Below are positions 1 through 6,172 of a DNA stretch of 9,109 bases, piece after piece. Each line of letters starts with the position of its first letter. Within the stretch, counting starts at the first letter, position 1. Position numbers and translations under genes: made by a program. Below the pieces are notes generated by a model. The model had not been told where the DNA came from, ran no database searches, and saw only the letters and a list, made by a program, of their open reading frames with translations. Location: assembly GCA_039024295.1 (NCBI GenBank), contig JBCDIQ010000237.1:1-9109 (forward strand), in the 5' to 3' direction. The stretch is from JBCDIQ01 sp039024295 (GTDB taxonomy: Bacteria > Bacteroidota > Bacteroidia > J057).

Positions 1-175
1 GAACGTAGCCGGGAGACAAAACCTGAGCGATGGCCGTTGCAGATTTTATCATAAAAAGGTCAATCAACTCGCCTACCAGTTTGGTGGATTCCAGGTTGCT
101 CATCAATTCCTGCTTGACCTTTGGAGGGATTTTTTGGTCATCCTCCAGTTGCTGAAATACATTTTTTTTCGCCAT
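1..175 (-). CDS. Small charged protein downstream of ECF sigma factor (partial, C-terminus outside window)
   Basis: An open frame of 58 codons runs from an ATG (complement of 173-175) off the left edge, so only the N-terminus is visible. The start is well supported: an in-frame stop lies 12 bp upstream of it, and a GGAGG (complement of 179-183) sits 3 nt before the ATG, a strong Shine-Dalgarno for this phylum. The peptide starts MAKKNVFQQLEDDQKIPP, is rich in charged residues and predicted helical, with no signal peptide or membrane segment in the visible part. It begins 22 bp after the sigma factor stop on the same strand, which argues for one operon. Small soluble proteins with an 'F..LE.D..iPp.vK' start often follow ECF sigma genes in Bacteroidota, from memory of the group. 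A role as sigma partner or regulator is inference; the function is unknown. Confidence 0.75.
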   Translation of the reverse strand, partial: MAKKNVFQQLEDDQKIPPKVKQELMSNLESTKLVGELIDLFMIKSATAIAQVLSPGYV

Positions 176-197
176 ACACCTCCATAACTAAGGTTGA

Positions 198-812
198 TTA
201 TGAACAAGAAGCCAGCAGTAAGGAAAGCAGGAGAATAATGGAAATCAAACTCTTCTCCAATTCTACAGCCACTTTCCGAACCCGTTGCCTGGCACGGGAA
301 AGCCTCATCTTTACAGCGCTCTCCGTCAGGTTCAGTTGCTCCATCATTTCTTTGATGGAGACTTCATCCTGATATTTCATCAACAACAGGGCTTTTTCAT
401 CAGGAGCCACTTTTTCCAATGCCTGCTGCAATATGTCCATACGCGTTTGCAACAGTTCTTTTTCTTCAAGGGCGTCATCCTGTGTGTCTGGCTGATCGTC
501 AATGTCAGTAAAATGATATTTGTTGTTTCGACGATAATGTTCCACACAATAGTTATAGGTTATTGCGTAGAGCCAGGTAGAGAATTTACTCTTGCCCTTG
601 AACTTGCTCAATTGGAAAAACACCTTCAGAAAAATGTCCTGAACCATGTCCTGGGCTATATCCGCATCTTTGGAAAAGCTAAAACATTTCCGATAGACCC
701 GATCGGCATATCGATCATAAAGGATACCGAAAAGGTCCGACTTTCCCTCCTGGGTGATGGCCTGTACCAATGATTCATCTGCCTTGGCTGTACCAGATAA
801 GGCTGTTTCCAC
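198..812 (-). CDS. ECF-type RNA polymerase sigma-70 factor with hydrophobic C-terminal tail
   Basis: A 204-residue extracytoplasmic-function sigma factor that would direct RNA polymerase to a specific promoter set. Region 2 spans about residues 27-95, with the core-binding/-10 helix pattern 'DADIAQDMVQDIFLKVF' and 'FSTWLYAITYNYCVEHYRR'. Region 4 spans about 123-180, with the -35 helix-turn-helix 'SIKEMMEQLNLTESAVKMRL'. A short acidic linker (103-118) separates them, as usual for ECFs. The start codon is GTG (complement of 810-812): a TAA lies 12 bp upstream in frame and the next Met is residue 56, inside region 2. Oddity: after region 4 the protein ends in a hydrophobic stretch, SLISIILLLSLLLASCS (188-204), unlike a normal cytosolic sigma C-terminus; its last part, L-A-S-C, matches a lipobox. 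The gene for a small charged protein follows 22 bp downstream. No FecR-type anti-sigma factor is visible. Family assignment is secure; the regulon is unknown. Confidence 0.93.
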   Translation of the reverse strand: METALSGTAKADESLVQAITQEGKSDLFGILYDRYADRVYRKCFSFSKDADIAQDMVQDIFLKVFFQLSKFKGKSKFSTWLYAITYNYCVEHYRRNNKYHFTDIDDQPDTQDDALEEKELLQTRMDILQQALEKVAPDEKALLLMKYQDEVSIKEMMEQLNLTESAVKMRLSRARQRVRKVAVELEKSLISIILLLSLLLASCS

Positions 813-873
813 GTTTATTGGGGTTTAGACGAAAAGATCGGTGTGAAGTCTCGTTATAATGAGGAATTTTTTT

Positions 874-907
874 CAAAAAAACAGAAAGTCAGGGGATTTT
901 ACACAAA
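874..907 (-). promoter_or_regulatory. Weak candidate promoter for the ECF sigma gene
   Basis: Bacteroidota housekeeping promoters follow TTTG at about -33 and TAnnTTTG at about -7. On the minus strand a TTTG (complement of 904-907) is followed after 22 nt by TTTTTTTG (complement of 874-881), which matches the -7 element at all positions except the A. This would leave a leader of about 60 nt before the GTG start. The region is T-rich, so chance matches are easy, and the upstream box overlaps the T-tract of a possible terminator. Treat it only as a candidate. Confidence 0.2.
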
Positions 908-932
908 AAATATTTGGCAGACATAAACTGCC
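904..932 (-). terminator. Possible intrinsic terminator after the T9SS cargo gene
   Basis: On the minus strand GGCAG (complement of 928-932), a 7-nt loop and CTGCC (complement of 916-920) form a 5-bp stem followed by AAATATTTTTT. It lies about 54 nt past the stop of the secreted protein gene and before the sigma gene. The stem is short, so termination may be partial, but the stem plus T-run suggests that the two genes are separate transcription units. Confidence 0.4.
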
Positions 933-985
933 TGGATGAAAGTTCGAAACGGGAATTAGTCAAATTAGCCTCACACAAAAGAAAG

Positions 986-1714
986 CTACTGCTTAATGAA
1001 ACGGTAGCTGGCAGTGGCCCCTTTGGTATTCTTGAGGGAAAGTACATACGTGCCAGGCGGTAGGGTCTCTATGGCGAGAGAATTGCCGGGCATATGTTTT
1101 TCCTGTAAAACCTGCCCTAGCAACGTTTGAACCCTTACGTATTCAAGTGGCGGATTTTGGGGAGATTGGCGGAAAAATAACTGCGTATGGACAGGATTGG
1201 GAAAGCAAAGAAGTTGGAAGGTCTCTTTGGGCCAATTTGAACTGTTGACCAGTGCTTCAAAGGTAATGGTAAACCGGGCACTGTCTACAGCTTGTATACC
1301 AGGCTCTGGAGTTGTGGGCCAAATAACAATCACTACCACACCGCCACCGCCACCGGTAATACGATAGCGGCTACTGTCCCTGTTGATTATTTCCTGAAAC
1401 CGGATAGAAGTTGTATCCCCGTTTTGAAGGGTATCCCCGGCAATGGTACCAGTAAAAAAAACAGGAACCGAATCTACAGAAGTGATTGATCCCAGGTTAA
1501 TGGCTTCACTAAACGGTTGCCCCGTTTGGTTTTGGACCACTACGATGTATTGGAACGTATCCGATGTAGCCACTATGGCAGAGTCCCGAAATCTGGTTCC
1601 GGTATTGATGTCTCTGGCAGTCACACCAAAAGGTGCGATGACTAATCCTTGGCCCTGCGCAAAAGTAGGGTACAACCATGAAAATAGAATCGTAATCAAG
1701 AATAGGTGGCGCAT
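986..1714 (-). CDS. Secreted protein with T9SS type A sorting domain
   Basis: A 242-residue exported protein. Residues 1-19 form a signal peptide (MRHLFLITILFSWLYPTFA) with cleavage probably before Q20. The middle (about 24-160) is beta-rich and resembles a single Ig-like/DUF11-like module ('FQYIVVVQNQTGQPFSEAINLG'; 'ARFTITFEALV'), interrupted by an unusual run of five Gly followed by VVVIVIW (121-132). Residues 167-242 are a classic Por/T9SS type A C-terminal domain: 'CFPNPV', then 'VRVQTLLGQVLQE', then 'LPPGTYVLSLKNT' and a final 'YRFIKQ'. This tail targets the protein through the outer membrane by type IX secretion, where it is normally cleaved and the protein released or anchored. No catalytic motif is visible, so the role outside the cell is unknown. 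The start is ATG (complement of 1712-1714). It is divergent from the helical-repeat gene starting at 1839. Confidence 0.88.
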   Translation of the reverse strand: MRHLFLITILFSWLYPTFAQGQGLVIAPFGVTARDINTGTRFRDSAIVATSDTFQYIVVVQNQTGQPFSEAINLGSITSVDSVPVFFTGTIAGDTLQNGDTTSIRFQEIINRDSSRYRITGGGGGVVVIVIWPTTPEPGIQAVDSARFTITFEALVNSSNWPKETFQLLCFPNPVHTQLFFRQSPQNPPLEYVRVQTLLGQVLQEKHMPGNSLAIETLPPGTYVLSLKNTKGATASYRFIKQ

Positions 1715-1798
1715 GAATTTCTCTTTTTCAAAAAATTGTGAATGTAAACCTCAAGTACGCAATAAATCACGAGTAGGCAGCCCAAACCAATGAACTTT

Positions 1799-1812
1799 CG
1801 TAAATAATTACG
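1799..1812. repeat. Palindromic site in the divergent intergenic region
   Basis: CGTAA (1799-1803), a 4-nt spacer and TTACG (1808-1812) form an inverted repeat 26 bp upstream of the ATG at 1839 and 84 bp upstream of the divergent start at 1714. Its place between two divergent genes makes it a candidate operator. A 5-bp half site in AT-rich sequence can also arise by chance. Confidence 0.3.
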
Positions 1813-1838
1813 CATTCACCTAAAAATACCTCTAATTA

Positions 1839-3296
1839 ATGGACCTCCTGTACAACCTGATTACACCCCTGAAAAAAGAGGAAGTACGTCACTTTAAGCT
1901 GTTTGCCTCCCGAAGTCATGCCTCTGCTAAGCGGAAGGACCTCAAACTGTTTGACTACATTCGAAAGAACCCTCAGCAGTATAACGAAGAAAAAATCAAG
2001 CAGGTGTTGGGGCAGTCCGATAATTCTTGGTATCGACTCAGAAACCGTTTGGCGGAGGACCTCAATAAAAGTCTCTGGCTCCAGCATATTGACGAGGATG
2101 AATTTGGACACAATTTATATTTGTTGTCCTTGGCCCAACTACATTTCAATCGCCGTTCCTTCCATGTAGCACACCATTACCTGAAACGAGCAGAGCGAGA
2201 AGCCCTCAAACGAGAACATTACCACCTGCTGGAACTGGTGTATCGCCTGTTCACTCAATTGGCAGATAAATTATCCTTTGACCCGGCTCCTCATATTCGA
2301 AGGCAACAAGAAAACCGCAAAAAATTAGACGCGCTAAATGCGATTGACGATCTACTGGCCATTCTGAATTATCGGATCAAAATGTCTCCCAATACACAGA
2401 TGGCTGACACCAGTTTGCTAAATTTATTGCAAGAAGTAATTGATGAACACACTGCTGACCCTGAACTGGTACAAACACCCGCCTTTCGCATCAAAATCTA
2501 CGAGGCGGTAAGCAAACTTCTTCTTCAAAGAGAAGATTACCAGACGTTGGAAATATACCTAACTGGGACCTACGAGGAATTTGAGGCTACAGGAGTATTT
2601 TCAGAAAAAAATCACCGAACACGACTTCGGATGCTTACCTTCCTGGTGAATACCTTGTTCAAAAATGGTCAATATGAGGCTTCTCTCGCACATACAGCAG
2701 AGCTTAAACGAGAAATGGAGGCCTACCAAGGACAACTACGAGAAGAGTTCGTCCACTTCTATTACAATGCCCTGGTACAGAACTATTTTATCTTGGACGA
2801 GGAAAAGGCCATTGCCATCCTGAATGAGGTAAAAGGAAAACCCGAGCTACACCAACAGAATTTTACCAGCATTTTCATTTATCTTAACCTTGCGATGCTA
2901 CACTACAAACGGGGTGCTTTTCGGGATGCCCTGAGAAGCTTAATTGAATTGTACTTATTCGATGAATTCAAAAGGGCGGAAGCACCCCTAAAGCTGCAGG
3001 TGTCATTGCTGGAGCTGGCCATTCGCTACCTAAAAGGAGAGCACGAACAATTACCACAGTTGTGCATACAGTTGAAAAAGCGATTTCATGACCTCTTGGA
3101 ACAAGAAAAGAACTTCCTGTACCTCGACGTCATTACCCTTATCAGCCAACTTTCAGACTTGGCGTTCGAGGTAAATGGAAAAAAGCAACAGCAAGCTATG
3201 ATAAAGGATTTCTTAAAGGATCACGAGGCCTCGGATTCACCCTCAGGAGGTTTTTTCCTGCCGATGGAATTTGTCCAGACATTGATGGAAAAGTAA
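1839..3296 (+). CDS. All-helical TPR-like repeat protein of unknown function
   Basis: A 485-residue soluble protein without signal peptide or membrane segment. The N-terminal 80 residues form a small basic helical module ('LITPLKKEEVRHFKLFASR', 'DLKLFDYIRKNPQQYNEEKI', 'WYRLRNRLAEDLNKSLWLQH') of a kind I recall as recurring in uncharacterised Bacteroidota proteins; it could be a nucleic-acid- or protein-binding unit. From about residue 90 on the chain is made of paired helices with TPR-like spacing, for example 92-125, 263-290, 303-333 and 343-374 ('YLNLAMLHYKRGAFRDALRS'). Such superhelices usually serve as scaffolds for protein partners. No enzyme motif is visible. The start ATG at 1839 has no Shine-Dalgarno but an A/T-rich leader, as is usual here. 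It is a single gene, divergent from the T9SS cargo gene and convergent with the vWA gene. The coding call is secure from length and composition; the function is not known. Confidence 0.85.
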   Translation: MDLLYNLITPLKKEEVRHFKLFASRSHASAKRKDLKLFDYIRKNPQQYNEEKIKQVLGQSDNSWYRLRNRLAEDLNKSLWLQHIDEDEFGHNLYLLSLAQLHFNRRSFHVAHHYLKRAEREALKREHYHLLELVYRLFTQLADKLSFDPAPHIRRQQENRKKLDALNAIDDLLAILNYRIKMSPNTQMADTSLLNLLQEVIDEHTADPELVQTPAFRIKIYEAVSKLLLQREDYQTLEIYLTGTYEEFEATGVFSEKNHRTRLRMLTFLVNTLFKNGQYEASLAHTAELKREMEAYQGQLREEFVHFYYNALVQNYFILDEEKAIAILNEVKGKPELHQQNFTSIFIYLNLAMLHYKRGAFRDALRSLIELYLFDEFKRAEAPLKLQVSLLELAIRYLKGEHEQLPQLCIQLKKRFHDLLEQEKNFLYLDVITLISQLSDLAFEVNGKKQQQAMIKDFLKDHEASDSPSGGFFLPMEFVQTLMEK

Positions 3297-3472
3297 AATC
3301 ACTTGATGTACCTTGATCCATGTGGAGCGTTATCTTAGGGATAATAATAGGCGCAGAGCATATACATACTAACCCAGTAATTCTCCATGTGGCTACTTAT
3401 CCTGTAAAGGATCGATAAAGTTTTGGCCTCAAGCTTGAAAAATCAGTCCGTTCTTATACTAAATTGATCCTT

Positions 3473-3685
3473 CTACGCCGTAGGTATTCGAGAGTTTTCG
3501 CCCCACTGGGGCTTTTTGCCCTTTCGAAACCCTGTGCTACACAGGTTCCGCTCCGAAGGAGCGAAACGGTCCTGAAGGCATTTTATCATCAGAGCATGTA
3601 ATAAACCTATCCATGTTTAAGCACACTTGAAAGGGGAAACCCCTTGGGAGAAATCATTCCCCTGGAACATAAGCTTCGGAGAAGC
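3473..3685. repeat. Cluster of short GC-rich hairpins with three-base loops (REP-like)
   Basis: Six inverted repeats within 213 bp all have loops of exactly three bases: CTAC-GCC-GTAG (3473-3483), GCCCC-ACT-GGGGC (3500-3512), CCTGTG-CTA-CACAGG (3531-3545), CGCTCC-GAA-GGAGCG (3549-3563), AAGGGG-AAA-CCCCTT (3631-3645) and GCTTC-GGA-GAAGC (3673-3685). Stems differ in sequence, so they are not copies of one another. Composite elements of this kind in convergent intergenic regions resemble REP-type interspersed palindromes. The family is not identified; whether the elements are repeated elsewhere in the genome cannot be seen from this window. Confidence 0.55.
3500..3517 (+). terminator. Rho-independent terminator-like hairpin
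   Basis: GCCCC (3500-3504), loop ACT and GGGGC (3508-3512) form a perfect 5-bp GC stem followed directly by TTTTT (3513-3517). It lies about 200 nt beyond the stop of the helical-repeat gene and is the first good intrinsic terminator downstream of it on the plus strand. It is also part of the hairpin cluster, so it may be a repeat element that happens to terminate transcription. The second arm can alternatively pair as GGGC-TTTTT-GCCC (3509-3521). Confidence 0.55.
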
Positions 3686-3951
3686 GGTCCCCCAAATAGC
3701 CGGTGATCCTGGCCTACATACGCCATCTTCAGATCAATTTGGCATAACTAAGAGGATACCAGACACGCCCATACCTTGCCTGCTACTATAAATCTGAGTA
3801 GTCCCAAACTATATTCTTCCTTTGCTCATGGAACATTCTGCCAATAACTGGCATCGGAACGTGGCTCACACTTCCATGTTCATTGCAACGAAAAACTACC
3901 GTTTAAATGGAATTGATTTTCAGTTAAACAGCTGAACAGATAACAAAGTAC

Positions 3952-3988
3952 AAACGTCGGCTGCCCGTGAAGACTCGCCGACGTTTTT
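3952..3988. terminator. Bidirectional intrinsic terminator
   Basis: AAACGTCGGC (3952-3961) pairs perfectly over 10 bp with GCCGACGTTT (3977-3986) around a 15-nt loop. The plus strand has TTTTT at 3984-3988. The minus strand ends its stem in TTT, followed by GTACTTTGTT. It lies 22 bp past the stop of the minus-strand vWA gene, so its main use is probably to end that transcript; it can also block readthrough from the left. Confidence 0.75.
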
Positions 3989-4003
3989 GAGCATCCCATG
4001 CTC
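3989..4003. repeat. Short inverted repeat between vWA stop and terminator
   Basis: GAGCAT (3989-3994) and ATGCTC (3998-4003) form a 6-bp stem with a three-base loop, 6 bp past the vWA gene stop and directly abutting the larger terminator. It may stabilise the 3' end of the transcript. Confidence 0.4.
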
Positions 4004-4009
4004 CATTTC

Positions 4010-6070
4010 TCATCGCATCAAAATCACTTTCCCACTATGAAGCCGCTCAGTGGCAGGATCAATGTACTGCAGAAAATAGGTGCCAGAAGGATAATTACTC
4101 AGGTTCAGATGAAGTTGCTGGTTTTCTGTAAATGCAAACCGTTCCAGCAGCTTCCCGGAAACATCTGCCAGGAACAACTCTCCTTGCGCCCCCTGAATTT
4201 CGACCTCAAGCGGACCGGTAGTGGGGTTGGGATAATATTTCCAGCTGCTTACCTGAAGGCTGTCTGAAACAGAGGTATTTACCTGCAAACTATCACCAGA
4301 CAGGGTGTCAGTCTGGGAACTGTCTGCTACTGTAATAACAACGACTTCGGCTGTATCCTGTGCCATGGCTGTTGGCTGCGAATTACAATCAGGTAAAAAG
4401 GTGTATTGAAAAAACAGGCGGATCAGCAATTCATTCAAGGTTTCTACTTTGTATTCATCCGTGCTAGGCTCAATGTGGCTTCCTCCAATGCCGCTATGGT
4501 CTGTCAGGAAGACATACGTACCATTGGTGGCAAGGGCCATGCACCGCATCAAATATTCGGTACCCTTGTCAATCCCGCTTCCTGTCACAGGAATGATCCG
4601 AATGCCTTTTTGGGCCGCCAGGGGAATGAGTCGCTGCAATTTGGCCATGACCTCGGGGTTTTTATGCGGGGGCGCATCCAACATAAGAAACAACAAACGA
4701 GATAGGGCTTCAGGTCGCCATTCCAGGGAATCAATCGCCACTTCCAACGCAGCGTCTACGGCTTCGGGGGTATCTCCCCCTCCTCCGGCATACTGCCGTT
4801 TGATGAAGGCGATGGTCTGGTCAATGTTGCTGCTCATGGGCGTATGACGCGTGAGGTAATCATCTTTGGTGTCCCGATAAAAGACACTGCCCATCTGCAG
4901 GTCGAGGTCTGGCTGGGTAGCTTGGACCTTTCCGATAATGTCCCGCAATTCAACTTTGAGGTATTCAATCTCATCCGACATGGAGCCCGTGGCATCAACT
5001 ACAAATGCCACATCCATCGCCACCGGCTGGTAGCAATCCATGGCTATGGAGACATGATTGATGCCTTCCTGAAAGACTTTGGGAGCATTCATTTCTTTCG
5101 ATTGGCCATTCACCTCAACGTAAAGTTTGGTAGCGATTTGGAGGGTGTCATACATGCCTGACCAGAGTTCTGCTTTCCCGGTATTATCGGTACGGCTCTC
5201 CCAAAGGATGGCGCCACGAGCAGTTAACAGGGTTACCTGTGCATCCGGAACAGGCTGCCCGGATTCAGTCTGAACCTGCACTGCGTACCGATTTTTGGGA
5301 AACACCTTCCAGGTATTTTGCCAATGGTTCAGCTCTGTTGCCGCCAAATCTTGCCACAAATTCCATTTGCTGAAATCATGGATTTCTCCGGCCGTAAGTA
5401 AGCCGGCCTGGATTTCAGGGCTACCTGCACCTTCTGCTATCTCATCTGCTTCTCCCCAATCCTCATCATATACCCCATCATCAAAGTAATCGTCTGCTGG
5501 TTCGGCAGGTGGGGCTTCTTCGATGGCATCGGAAGTACGGTAATCATAAGTTGGTTTAGCGGTGGTAGTTGAGGCAGGCTCATCTCGTCTTATCGATTCA
5601 GACTCCTTCTTGTATTCTGCAGCCCTCAACTTCTTCAAATTAGCTCTGGCTCCTCTTATTTCTACCTCTACCTCACTTTTAGATTTGGCCCTGGCACGTT
5701 CCCTTTCTAATTTCCTTAGGTACCGCTTATTCCTCTCCGTTATGACAACCTCATTATGTACGGAATAACTAAATTCAAGACGAATGGTAATCTCTGGGCC
5801 ATCCGGAAGGAGCTTTACCTGTTTTTTAGATGTGGGATAAGACACCCTAACCAAAACAGAATCCTTGGTAAAAGGAAATTGGATAGATACCCTTCCCGTA
5901 CTGTCTGTCCTGCCGCCGACCGATTTTTCTGGAAGCCATACAGTGGCAAACTGTAAGGGGTCTTTTTCTTCAGCATCCACAACTCTAACCTTCAAAATCG
6001 AATAATCTTGCCCAAACAGGGAAGTGCTAAGCAGCATCAAACCAATCAACAAACAATAGGTGCGTTTCAT
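4010..6070 (-). CDS. Exported vWA-domain protein with carboxypeptidase-regulatory-like domain and T9SS tail
   Basis: A 686-residue protein read from the ATG at the complement of 6068-6070; an in-frame TTG 6 bp upstream is less likely. Order: signal peptide 1-20 (MKRTYCLLIGLMLLSTSLFG); CarboxypepD-regulatory-like beta domain about 24-100 ('VRVVDAEEKDPLQFATVWLP'); a highly basic charged helix about 112-160; an acidic, Pro-rich linker about 165-220; a second Ig-like domain about 262-345 ('VQVQTESGQPVPDAQVTLLT'); a von Willebrand A domain about 352-540; and a T9SS type A sorting domain about 610-686 ('YYPNPTTGPLEVEI ... NYPSGTYFLQY'). The metal-ion-dependent adhesion site is intact in outline: D359-A-T361-G-S363, T434 in 'GGGGDTPE' and D465 in 'LMLDAPPH'. 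The T361 variant of the usual Ser is common in bacterial vWA proteins. The protein should reach the cell surface or medium via type IX secretion and bind a ligand or matrix through a divalent metal. The ligand is unknown. Confidence 0.9.
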   Translation of the reverse strand: MKRTYCLLIGLMLLSTSLFGQDYSILKVRVVDAEEKDPLQFATVWLPEKSVGGRTDSTGRVSIQFPFTKDSVLVRVSYPTSKKQVKLLPDGPEITIRLEFSYSVHNEVVITERNKRYLRKLERERARAKSKSEVEVEIRGARANLKKLRAAEYKKESESIRRDEPASTTTAKPTYDYRTSDAIEEAPPAEPADDYFDDGVYDEDWGEADEIAEGAGSPEIQAGLLTAGEIHDFSKWNLWQDLAATELNHWQNTWKVFPKNRYAVQVQTESGQPVPDAQVTLLTARGAILWESRTDNTGKAELWSGMYDTLQIATKLYVEVNGQSKEMNAPKVFQEGINHVSIAMDCYQPVAMDVAFVVDATGSMSDEIEYLKVELRDIIGKVQATQPDLDLQMGSVFYRDTKDDYLTRHTPMSSNIDQTIAFIKRQYAGGGGDTPEAVDAALEVAIDSLEWRPEALSRLLFLMLDAPPHKNPEVMAKLQRLIPLAAQKGIRIIPVTGSGIDKGTEYLMRCMALATNGTYVFLTDHSGIGGSHIEPSTDEYKVETLNELLIRLFFQYTFLPDCNSQPTAMAQDTAEVVVITVADSSQTDTLSGDSLQVNTSVSDSLQVSSWKYYPNPTTGPLEVEIQGAQGELFLADVSGKLLERFAFTENQQLHLNLSNYPSGTYFLQYIDPATERLHSGKVILMR

Positions 6071-6074
6071 AATC

Positions 6075-6102
6075 AAGGTGATGAAAAGGGGTGTTTCACC
6101 TT
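6075..6102. promoter_or_regulatory. Inverted repeat immediately upstream of the vWA start codon
   Basis: AAGGTGA (6075-6081) and TCACCTT (6096-6102) form a perfect 7-bp inverted repeat with a 14-nt spacer. In the minus-strand mRNA the hairpin ends 4 nt before the ATG, so it would cover the ribosome landing site, or at the DNA level it may act as an operator. No separate promoter was recognised in the 102 bp between the GGT stop and this gene. Confidence 0.45.
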
Positions 6103-6172
6103 AACGAGGGCTGATCAACCATTATTCCACACAAAAAATTGAACTTTTTGAGAAAAATCAGAAAGCGAGGTG

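Larger units (their letters stand above)
3297..4009. other. 713-bp non-coding gap between convergent genes, rich in hairpins
   Basis: No credible gene was found here on either strand. The longest ATG frame noticed is 35 codons (3828-3935, plus) and has no ribosome binding site. What the stretch holds: a 9-bp direct repeat TCCATGTGG at 3317-3325 and 3384-3392; a perfect 10-bp palindrome TCAAGCTTGA at 3429-3438; a hairpin ATCCT/AGGAT at 3399-3412; a cluster of three-base-loop hairpins at 3473-3685; a hairpin TGCCA/TGGCA at 3839-3853; a strong bidirectional terminator at 3952-3988; and a further three-base-loop hairpin at 3989-4003. It may be decayed repeat material or encode a structured RNA. 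Confidence 0.7.

Noticed and set aside
285..773. Plus-strand open frame of 162 codons opposite the sigma factor
   Set aside because: It lies wholly antisense to a clear ECF sigma gene, has no family-like motifs and no ribosome binding site.
3828..3935. A 35-codon ATG frame in the convergent gap
   Set aside because: No ribosome binding site, no signal peptide or known motif, and the length is within chance expectation.
4010..4090. Cluster of defence or mobile-element genes
   Set aside because: No integrase, transposase, restriction, toxin-antitoxin, CRISPR or reverse transcriptase motif was found in any reading frame of the window; the secreted vWA protein has a T9SS tail rather than a defence-system context.
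4449..4847. Plus-strand frames opposite the vWA domain (also 4406-4705 and 4844-5161)
   Set aside because: They mirror the conserved vWA coding region on the minus strand and show no domain of their own.
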